Shown: piece by piece, positions 1-5,505 of the stretch
How positions within the stretch are numbered: the stretch's first letter is position 1
Layout of the letters: every line of letters starts with the position of its first letter
NCBI GenBank assembly: GCA_050742415.1
Contig: JBOGIF010000023.1
Location: 1 to 21,205 of the forward strand
Reading direction: 5' to 3'
DNA length: 21,205 nucleotides
DNA from: JBOGIF01 sp050742415
Lineage (GTDB): Bacteria > Actinomycetota > Acidimicrobiia > Acidimicrobiales > AC-14
Translations under genes and position numbers: made by a program
Notes under the pieces: model-generated
What the model was told of the DNA's origin: nothing
The model's input: only the letters and a program-made list of their open reading frames with translations
The model's database searches: none

Positions 1-223
1 GGCTCCACCCCTGCTCCTCGCGGATCTGCAGGACCAGCACCAGGTAGACGAGGAAGGCGATCCCGTGGACCGGTCCCATGAAGCTGATGAAGTCGGGCCC
101 GTCGAGCACCCGGTACAGCACCACCGCCCCGAGGAGGACCAGGAACGTGGCGGCCTCGACGAAGGCGACCGAGCGGAACAGCCGGGCAGGGCCGGAGAGG
201 GCGGAGCTAGATATGGTGGCCAT
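1..223 (-). CDS. DUF3817 family integral membrane protein (partial)
   Basis: The reverse strand from an ATG at 223 reads open to the window edge (74 codons), so the C-terminus is missing. The N-terminal half carries RLFRSVAFVEAATFLVLLG followed by GPVHGIAFLVYLV, which matches the DUF3817 pattern I know: a charged RLFR start, a first membrane helix at about residues 17-36, a GPVHG motif, then a second helix at about 50-65. The function of this family is unknown; it occurs widely in actinobacteria as a small three-helix membrane protein. It starts 24 bases after the stop of the Bax inhibitor-like gene on the same strand, with no clear ribosome site, so it is probably co-transcribed and perhaps translationally coupled. 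Family assignment is from motif memory; the role is not inferable. Confidence 0.72.
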   Translation of the reverse strand, partial: MATISSSALSGPARLFRSVAFVEAATFLVLLGAVVLYRVLDGPDFISFMGPVHGIAFLVYLVLVLQIREEQGWS

Positions 224-247
224 TTGCGGCGAGTATGGCCGCGATCC

Positions 248-949
248 TCAGCGGCGTGAAAACAGGCGCAGCACGTACCAGAAGAGCAGCATCACGGAGG
301 CGAAGAGCTGGACGGCTGCCCCCACGTAGGCCTCGGACGGGTAGGCCCGCATCACCGTCTGCGTCTGGTAGAGGATCGAACCGCCGGCCAGCGCGATCAT
401 GGCCAGGGAGAACCACACGCCGAGGTCCAACCCGTTGAGCACGGCGGCGCCTATGAGCACCAGAGCGCAGATCCCACCCCATAGGAGCATCGGGCGGAGG
501 AACGAGAGGTCCTTGCGGGTGGTGAGCGCCACGACGCTCAGCCCGGCGAAGCCGGCCAACGTCACGAAGGCTGCCGGCCACACCGTCGCCGAGCCGTTCC
601 CCTGGACGCGGAACAGGTAGTGGAGGAACGGGGCGAAGATGAGCGCCTCGGCGACCGCCAGCGCGAACAGCCCGGCGTACTGCCTCGATGGGTTCAAGAT
701 GTCGTGGGCCGCGGTCGTGGCCAGCCAGCTCACGAGCATGAAGCCGCCCAGCACCAGCAGCCACGCGCCGCCACGGCCGGCCACCAGCTCGTACGCGGCC
801 TCGGCGATACCGACCTTCAAGAAGACCGCCTCGACGACCGCGAACGCGGCAATGGCGAGAACGAGGTGCTGGTAGACCTTGACGAGGAAGTCGGACCGCG
901 ACGTCTCGTCGAGCGATGCGACTGGGGTGTAGCTGACCGGTGCTGCCAT
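248..949 (-). CDS. Bax inhibitor-1/YccA family membrane protein
   Basis: This 233-residue protein has seven hydrophobic segments at roughly 24-46, 62-80, 92-113, 122-142, 151-171, 177-194 and 208-230, the topology and length of the Bax inhibitor-1 (TMBIM, UPF0005) family. The family forms calcium-leak channels or stress-related membrane proteins; the bacterial substrate is usually unknown. The ATG at 949 is preceded by a strong AGGAGGG five bases away, which fixes the start over longer in-frame extensions. The segment after helix 6 reads YQTQ (194-197) where many bacterial members have an Asp (YDTQ/YDTS), and helix 7 lacks an Asp, so the usual acidic pair appears absent. It is divergent from ilvA and lies upstream of the DUF3817 gene on the same strand. 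Family call is good; function is open. Confidence 0.8.
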   Translation of the reverse strand: MAAPVSYTPVASLDETSRSDFLVKVYQHLVLAIAAFAVVEAVFLKVGIAEAAYELVAGRGGAWLLVLGGFMLVSWLATTAAHDILNPSRQYAGLFALAVAEALIFAPFLHYLFRVQGNGSATVWPAAFVTLAGFAGLSVVALTTRKDLSFLRPMLLWGGICALVLIGAAVLNGLDLGVWFSLAMIALAGGSILYQTQTVMRAYPSEAYVGAAVQLFASVMLLFWYVLRLFSRR

Positions 950-954
950 TCTGG

Positions 955-961
955 CCCTCCT
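955..961 (-). promoter_or_regulatory. Ribosome binding site of the Bax inhibitor-like gene
   Basis: AGGAGGG on the reverse strand sits five bases before the ATG at 949. It is the strongest Shine-Dalgarno site in the window and settles the start, because the open frame continues far upstream. Confidence 0.75.
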
Positions 962-984
962 GGGTGGTGTCGAGCTCTCCGCCA

Positions 985-990
985 AGAATA
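985..990 (-). promoter_or_regulatory. Possible -10 box for the Bax inhibitor-like gene
   Basis: TATTCT on the reverse strand fits TANNNT and would give a transcript start near 978 and a leader of about 29 bases containing the AGGAGGG site. No convincing -35 box was seen. The rest of the 950-1087 divergent gap shows only this box and the ilvA box. Confidence 0.35.
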
Positions 991-1074
991 CCGAGGTGCC
1001 TCTCCAAAGCGGCCCCGGGGTGAGAATGAGGCGGGCCAGCCCTTTACTCCGCTGGTCCCTGGCTCGGACGTATC

Positions 1075-1080
1075 TAACAT
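1075..1080 (+). promoter_or_regulatory. Candidate -10 box for leaderless ilvA
   Basis: TAACAT ends seven bases before the ATG at 1088, so transcription would begin at or next to the start codon. There is no Shine-Dalgarno sequence in front of this ATG, which agrees with a leaderless mRNA. No good -35 box is visible. Confidence 0.5.
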
Positions 1081-1087
1081 CGCTCGG

Positions 1088-2338
1088 ATGTCCTACGAGC
1101 TGAACGCCGGCGCCATCGCCCGGGCCGCCGAGACCTTGCGGCCGGTGGTGCGGCACACGCCGCTCGACCTGAGCGAACGGCTCACCGCCGCACTCGGGCA
1201 TCCGGTGCTGCTCAAGCGTGAGGACACCCAGATCTCCCGTTCCTACAAGGTGCGGGGCGCCTACAACCTGATCTCCTCGCTCGACGCCACCGAGCGTGAG
1301 CGAGGCGTGGTCTGTGCCAGCGCCGGCAACCATGCCCAGGGTGTCGCCTACTCCTGCCGTCAGCTCGGGATCAAAGGCCGTGTGTTCCTGCCCGCCAACA
1401 CCCCGCGCCAGAAACGGGAGCGCATCATGGCGCTTGGAGGCCCCGGGATCGAGGTCCTGATCGTCGGCAGCTCCTACGACGAGTCCAGCGCCGCGGCCCA
1501 CCGCGACAGCGACAGCACCGGCGCGGTCTACGTCCATCCGTTCGACGACCCGCGCACCATCGCCGGGCAGGGCACCGTCGCCATCGATCTCGCCGAGCAG
1601 AGCGAGGGCCGGATCGACACCGTCATCGTCCCCGTCGGGGGTGGCGGGCTCATCGCCGGCATCACCGTCTGGCTCAAGGAGCACCACCCCGAGATTCGGG
1701 TGGTCGGTGCCGAGCCGGAGGGGGCGGCCAGCATGACCGCGGCGCTGGCTCACGGCGAGCCGGTGGCTTTGGCGCGGGTCGACACCTTTGTCGACGGCGC
1801 GGCGGTCGGCCGGGTCGGGGAGCTGACCTTTCCCGTCGTGCGGGACCTGGTGGACGAGGTGGTCACGGTGCCCGAGGGCGCGGTGTGCACCGAGATGCTC
1901 GACCTGTACCAGTCGGAGGGAGTGATCGCCGAACCGGCCGGGGCCTTGGCATCCGCCGCCGTCAAGGAGTCGCTCCAACGCAGGCCGCAGGGGACGGTCG
2001 TGTGCATCGTCTCCGGTGGCAACAACGACGTGAGCCGCTACTCGGAGGTGGTCGAGCGCTCGCTGCTGCACGAAGGCCTGCGCCACTACTTCCTCGTCAC
2101 CTTCCCGCAGGAGCCGGGAGCCCTGAGGCACTTTCTCGACGAGGTTCTGGTGCAGGGTGAGGACATCGTGGTGTTCGAGTACGTGAAGAAGAACAACCGG
2201 GAGACTGGTCCGGCACTCGTCGGGATCGAGCTCGAGCGGGCGGCCGATGTCGAAGGCCTCCTCAAGCGCATGGCGGACAGCCCGCTGGAGATCGAGCAGG
2301 TGCCCCCCGGCTCGCCGCTCTTCTCATTCCTCATGTGA
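1088..2338 (+). CDS. ilvA: Threonine ammonia-lyase, biosynthetic short form
   Basis: This PLP enzyme deaminates threonine to 2-oxobutyrate, the first committed step to isoleucine. The 416-residue product has the PLP lysine at about K54 in SRSYKVRGAYN, the SAGNHAQGVA loop at 78-87, the glycine-rich phosphate-binding VPVGGGGLIAG at 181-191, and SGGNND near 309. The C-terminal part (about 330-410) is a single ACT-like regulatory domain, with HYFLVTFPQEPGAL at its start. The length is like the Bacillus/Corynebacterium type rather than the longer two-ACT E. coli form, so feedback control by isoleucine and valine is likely but not shown. The open frame runs on upstream to 620, but that part lies antisense to the Bax inhibitor-like gene. 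The ATG at 1088 gives the normal N-terminus and has a -10 box just before it. Confidence 0.93.
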   Translation: MSYELNAGAIARAAETLRPVVRHTPLDLSERLTAALGHPVLLKREDTQISRSYKVRGAYNLISSLDATERERGVVCASAGNHAQGVAYSCRQLGIKGRVFLPANTPRQKRERIMALGGPGIEVLIVGSSYDESSAAAHRDSDSTGAVYVHPFDDPRTIAGQGTVAIDLAEQSEGRIDTVIVPVGGGGLIAGITVWLKEHHPEIRVVGAEPEGAASMTAALAHGEPVALARVDTFVDGAAVGRVGELTFPVVRDLVDEVVTVPEGAVCTEMLDLYQSEGVIAEPAGALASAAVKESLQRRPQGTVVCIVSGGNNDVSRYSEVVERSLLHEGLRHYFLVTFPQEPGALRHFLDEVLVQGEDIVVFEYVKKNNRETGPALVGIELERAADVEGLLKRMADSPLEIEQVPPGSPLFSFLM

Positions 2339-2381
2339 GGGCGCGGATCGACGGTGTGGTTCATCTGAGCGAGATGGAGAC

Positions 2382-2408
2382 GAAATAGTCCGGAAACATT
2401 CGTGTACC
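2382..2408 (+). promoter_or_regulatory. Possible GlnR-like nitrogen control site upstream of amtB
   Basis: The ilvA-amtB gap (2339-2442) contains GAAAT, GAAAC and GTACC spaced exactly 11 bases apart (2382, 2393, 2404). Actinobacterial GlnR sites alternate GTNAC-type and GAAAC-type half sites at this spacing. Only the central GAAAC fits well, and the order is imperfect, so this is a weak match supported mainly by its location. No convincing -10/-35 pair was seen in this gap. Confidence 0.25.
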
Positions 2409-2430
2409 AACGTTCCGCTATCCGGCAACG

Positions 2431-2437
2431 AGGGGAG
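2431..2437 (+). promoter_or_regulatory. Ribosome binding site deciding the GTG start of amtB
   Basis: AGGGGAG lies five bases before GTG at 2443. An ATG at 2441 overlaps in another frame and leads nowhere, so this site supports the GTG. Confidence 0.6.
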
Positions 2438-2442
2438 CGGAT

Positions 2443-3681
2443 GTGGATACGGGTGACACGGCATGGATGCTGATCTCGACGGCTCTGGTGCTGTTCATGA
2501 CACCGGGCCTGGCCTTCTTCTACGGCGGCATGGTCCGCTCGAAGAACGTGCTCGGCATGCTCATGCAGAACGTCTTCGCCATGGGGATCCTCGCGGTGCT
2601 CTGGGTCGCCATCGTGTTCAGCATCGCCTTCGGTGACGCTGGCAACGCCGGGTTCATCGGGAACCTGGACTTCGCGTTCCTGAAGGACGTGGGCATCGGC
2701 AAGGCCCCCGGTGACTTCCTCGGGGCGCTGACCATCCCGTTCGTGCTCTTCTGCGCCTACCAGATGACCTTTGCCATCATCACGCCGGCGCTGATCACCG
2801 GCGCCACCGCGGACCGCCTCAAGTTCTCGGCCTACGCCATCTTCATCTCCGTGTGGCTGGTGCTGGTCTACGGGCCGGTCGCCCACTGGGTGTTCGCCGG
2901 CGGGTTCCTCGCCGACATGGGAGCGCTCGACTTCGCCGGCGGGGCGGTGGTCCACATGAACGCCGGCGCCGCCGCTCTGGCGCTGATCCTGGTGCTCGGG
3001 AAGCGCAGGGGCTATCCGGGCACTCCGATGCCACCTCACAATCTGCCCCTGACGATCCTCGGGACCGGCATCCTGTGGTTCGGGTGGGCTGGCTTCAATG
3101 CCGGATCGGCGCTCGCCGCCAACGGCGTCGCTGCCCAGGCCCTGATGAACACGATCCTGGCGCCGGCGGCCGCCATGTTGGGCTGGCTGCTCATCGAGCG
3201 TCTGAGGGGAGGGCACCCCACCACCTTGGGCGCCGCCTCGGGGGCGGTGGCCGGGATGGTGGCCATCACGCCGTGCGCCGGCTTCGTGGGCGGGATGGCG
3301 CCGGTGTACATCGGCCTCGCCACCGGAGTGGTGTGCTACCTCGCCCTCGGCATCAAGAAGGCGGCCGGGTTCGACGACAGCCTCGACGTGATCGCCGTGC
3401 ACCTGGTGGGCGGTCTGTTCGGCTCCCTCGTGCTCGGCCTGTTCGCCGATCCTGCTGTCAACAGCGTGGTCACCAACCCGGGCCTGTTCATCAGCAACGG
3501 CGGGACCGCCCTGCTGATGGACCAGGTGGTGGCGTCGGCGGCGACGCTGGCTTACTCCTTCGTGGTGAGCCTCGTCATCGCCAAGGTGATCGACTCCATG
3601 ATTGGCCTCCGGATCACCCCGGAAGCCGAGGACGCGGGCCTCGACCTGAGCCTGCACGCCGAAACCGCCTACGCGAGCTGA
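2443..3681 (+). CDS. amtB: Ammonium transporter AmtB
   Basis: This 412-residue polytopic membrane protein belongs to the Amt/MEP/Rh family and conducts ammonium/ammonia into the cell as a trimer. It shows the family landmarks: an N-terminal FFYGGMVRSKN segment (25-35), the gate region FAIITPALITG at 110-120, the DFAGGAVVHMNAG signature at 163-175 containing one pore histidine (H171), WFGWAGFNAGSA at 212-223, and the second pore histidine (H320) in DVIAVHLVGGLFGS. About eleven membrane helices fit the sequence. The C-terminal tail after about residue 390 is cytoplasmic and would be the docking site for PII. The start is GTG with a good ribosome site. The PII gene follows after 12 bases, the classic amtB-glnK arrangement, which implies nitrogen-responsive expression. 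Confidence 0.96.
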   Translation: MDTGDTAWMLISTALVLFMTPGLAFFYGGMVRSKNVLGMLMQNVFAMGILAVLWVAIVFSIAFGDAGNAGFIGNLDFAFLKDVGIGKAPGDFLGALTIPFVLFCAYQMTFAIITPALITGATADRLKFSAYAIFISVWLVLVYGPVAHWVFAGGFLADMGALDFAGGAVVHMNAGAAALALILVLGKRRGYPGTPMPPHNLPLTILGTGILWFGWAGFNAGSALAANGVAAQALMNTILAPAAAMLGWLLIERLRGGHPTTLGAASGAVAGMVAITPCAGFVGGMAPVYIGLATGVVCYLALGIKKAAGFDDSLDVIAVHLVGGLFGSLVLGLFADPAVNSVVTNPGLFISNGGTALLMDQVVASAATLAYSFVVSLVIAKVIDSMIGLRITPEAEDAGLDLSLHAETAYAS

Positions 3682-3693
3682 GAGAGGGACACC

Positions 3694-4032
3694 GTGAAGC
3701 TGATCACCGCCATCGTCAAGCCGTTCAAGCTCGACGACGTGAAGGATGCCCTGAAGGTCGCCGGCGTGACCGGCATGACGGTCACCGAGGTGCAGGGGTT
3801 CGGACGCCAGTCCGGGCACACCGAGGTCTACCGGGGCGCCGAGTACAAGATCGACTTCGTGCCCAAGATCCGTCTCGACATCGTCTGCGAAGCCTCGAAG
3901 GCCGAGTCCATCGCCGGGGTCCTCACCGACGCCGCCCGCACGGGGAAGATCGGCGACGGCAAGATCTGGGTCAGCGAGGTCGAGCGGGTCATCCGGATCC
4001 GCACCGACGAGCGCGACGCCGACGCCATCTGA
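3694..4032 (+). CDS. glnK: P-II family nitrogen regulatory protein (GlnB/GlnK)
   Basis: This 112-residue protein is a standard-length PII signal transducer that binds ATP/ADP and 2-oxoglutarate and blocks AmtB when nitrogen is plentiful. Visible features are the MKLITAIVKPFK start, TEVQGFGRQSGH leading into the T-loop, the modifiable tyrosine at Y51 in YRGAEYKIDFVPK, and the second PII motif TGKIGDGKIWV around 84-94. The GTG start has AGAGGG five bases before it. Position directly after amtB supports the name glnK, although glnB cannot be excluded from sequence alone. In many actinobacteria a glnD adenylyltransferase gene follows; here it does not, and a cupredoxin gene comes next. Confidence 0.95.
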   Translation: MKLITAIVKPFKLDDVKDALKVAGVTGMTVTEVQGFGRQSGHTEVYRGAEYKIDFVPKIRLDIVCEASKAESIAGVLTDAARTGKIGDGKIWVSEVERVIRIRTDERDADAI

Positions 4033-4039
4033 CGGCCGC

Positions 4040-4045
4040 TACGGT
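4040..4045 (+). promoter_or_regulatory. Candidate -10 box for the leaderless cupredoxin gene
   Basis: TACGGT fits TANNNT and ends seven bases before the GTG at 4053, the same spacing as at ilvA. It lies inside the 20-base gap after the PII gene, so the next gene could have its own transcript. Confidence 0.4.
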
Positions 4046-4052
4046 ACCCGCC

Positions 4053-4397
4053 GTGAGACGACTGGCTGGCGGGGCGATAGCGATCGTGTTGACGGCGGCG
4101 GCCGGCTGTGGCGGCGGAGGTACCGAGCGGCGCTCCATATCTGCGGCGACCGTGGGGGCGGCGGCGGGCTTCACGCCGCCCGCGGTCACCGTCGACAAGG
4201 GCGACACGGTGGTGCTGACCGTAGGCAACAAGACGGACAAGACCCACGGCTTCACCATCGACGGCTACGGGGTGCGCGAAGAGGTGGAGGCCCTCGGCTC
4301 CAAGAAGGTTGAGCTGACGGCCTCCAAGGCCGGCACCTTCAGGATCCGTTGCCAGCTGCACCCCGCGCACCAGACCGCGACCCTGGTGGTCCAGTAG
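4053..4397 (+). CDS. Cupredoxin-like lipoprotein
   Basis: The GTG start gives a 114-residue secreted protein: a short basic MRR start, a hydrophobic stretch, then a lipobox-like AAAGC with the lipidated cysteine at C19, followed by a glycine spacer. The mature part (about 30-114) is one small beta-sandwich domain of cupredoxin type. A histidine at about 65 (KTHGF) and the C-terminal C100-x2-H103-x2-H106 cluster could hold a type-1 or related copper site; a methionine ligand is not present where plastocyanins have it. It is probably a membrane-anchored copper or electron-transfer protein on the outer face. It sits between the PII and dehydrogenase genes with no obvious functional link to either. 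The domain call is good; the metal and partner are inference. Confidence 0.75.
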   Translation: MRRLAGGAIAIVLTAAAGCGGGGTERRSISAATVGAAAGFTPPAVTVDKGDTVVLTVGNKTDKTHGFTIDGYGVREEVEALGSKKVELTASKAGTFRIRCQLHPAHQTATLVVQ

Positions 4398-4408
4398 GCG
4401 CTGCGAAC

Positions 4409-4414
4409 TAGCCT
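4409..4414 (+). promoter_or_regulatory. Candidate -10 box for leaderless amino acid dehydrogenase gene
   Basis: TAGCCT fits TANNNT and ends eight bases before the first ATG at 4423. No Shine-Dalgarno sequence is present in the 25-base gap. Confidence 0.42.
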
Positions 4415-4422
4415 GCCGGCAG

Positions 4423-5505
4423 ATGATGGTCTTCGACCGGATCGGCGGGGACGATTATGAGCAGGTCGTGTACTGCCACGACCGGGCCAGCTCTCTCCGG
4501 GCCATCGTCGCCATCCATTCGACTCTGCTCGGCCCTGCCCTCGGTGGCACCCGCTTCTATCCGTTCGCCAGCGAGGACGACGCCCTCACCGACGTCCTGC
4601 GCCTGGCCAAGGGGATGACCTACAAGGCGGCGGCGGCTGGCCTCGACCTGGGCGGCGGCAAGGCGGTGATCCTGGGCGACCCCGCCACCGCCAAGACAGA
4701 AGCCCTGATGCGGGCCTACGGGCGGTTCGTCGACTCGCTGGGCGGCCGCTACATCACCGCCGAGGACGTCGGCACGACTCAGGCCGACATGGACCTGGTG
4801 CGAAGGGAGACACGCTTCGTCACGGGTGTGAGCCCCGAGCTGGGCGGCTCGGGCGACCCGTCGGCCGCCACCGCGTACGGCGTGCTGTGGGCCATGAAGG
4901 CGGTTGTCGCGCACCTGTGGGGCTCGACGTCGCTGGAAGGCCGCCACGTCACCGTGGCCGGGGTGGGCAAGGTGGGCGGGAACCTGGTGCGGCACCTGAT
5001 GGAGGCGAAGGCCCAGGTGACGGTGGCCGACGTGACGCCGGTGGCCGTCAACCGGGTAGTCGAGGTGTTCGACGTCGCCGTCGTGCCGGTGGAGAAGGTG
5101 CACGCAGTCGAGTGCGACATCTACTCGCCGTGCGCCCTCGGTGGGGCATTGAACCCCGCCACCATCGGTGAGCTGCGCTGTGCAGCCGTGGTCGGCTCGG
5201 CCAACAACCAGCTGGCCGACGGAGAGTCGGCGTCGGGGTTGGCCGACGCCGGGGTGCTGTACGCGCCCGACTACATCGTCAACGCCGGGGGACTGATCAC
5301 CATCGCCGAGGAGCTGTCGCCCGCCGGGTGGCACCACGACCGGGCCTTCGCGGCCGTCCGGAGGATCTTCGACACCACCGCAGCGGTGCTGGAGCGGGCC
5401 AGGGCCGAGGGCGTGACGACTGCTGCGGCCGCCGATGGGGTAGCCGAACGGCGCATGCGCGACATGGGCAGCGTCGGCCGCATCCGCACTCGGGTCCGAA
5501 GATGA
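4423..5505 (+). CDS. Leucine/valine-type amino acid dehydrogenase
   Basis: This 360-residue NAD-dependent enzyme of the Glu/Leu/Phe/Val dehydrogenase family interconverts branched-chain (or aromatic) amino acids and 2-oxoacids plus ammonium. The catalytic layout matches leucine dehydrogenase: glycine-rich GPALGGTRFYPF (37-48), lysines at K68 and K80 in KGMTYKAAAAGLDLGGGK, an aspartate at D115 in TAEDVGT, and the Rossmann motif AGVGKVGG at 179-186. The length is typical of LeuDH and ValDH and shorter than glutamate dehydrogenases. Substrate choice between Leu, Val and Phe cannot be fixed by eye, but the next gene, overlapping by 4 bases, encodes a branched-chain 2-oxoacid dehydrogenase E1, favouring Leu/Val/Ile catabolism or branched acyl-CoA supply. 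Two adjacent ATGs (4423 and 4426) are both possible starts. Confidence 0.88.
   Translation: MMVFDRIGGDDYEQVVYCHDRASSLRAIVAIHSTLLGPALGGTRFYPFASEDDALTDVLRLAKGMTYKAAAAGLDLGGGKAVILGDPATAKTEALMRAYGRFVDSLGGRYITAEDVGTTQADMDLVRRETRFVTGVSPELGGSGDPSAATAYGVLWAMKAVVAHLWGSTSLEGRHVTVAGVGKVGGNLVRHLMEAKAQVTVADVTPVAVNRVVEVFDVAVVPVEKVHAVECDIYSPCALGGALNPATIGELRCAAVVGSANNQLADGESASGLADAGVLYAPDYIVNAGGLITIAEELSPAGWHHDRAFAAVRRIFDTTAAVLERARAEGVTTAAAADGVAERRMRDMGSVGRIRTRVRR

Noticed and set aside
248..2131. Very long leftward open frame running through ilvA antisense
   Set aside because: Only its last 233 codons look like a protein (the Bax inhibitor-like gene). The rest is the antisense of ilvA, with His/Asp/Gly-rich composition typical of GC-rich shadows.
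2328..2341. Inverted repeat CCTCA/TGAGG at the ilvA stop as a terminator
   Set aside because: The loop would be two bases and no T tract follows, so no stable terminator hairpin is expected.
2086..3819. 577-codon reverse-strand open frame over amtB
   Set aside because: Low-complexity His/Glu/Gly composition and full antisense overlap with a clear AmtB; a GC-driven shadow.
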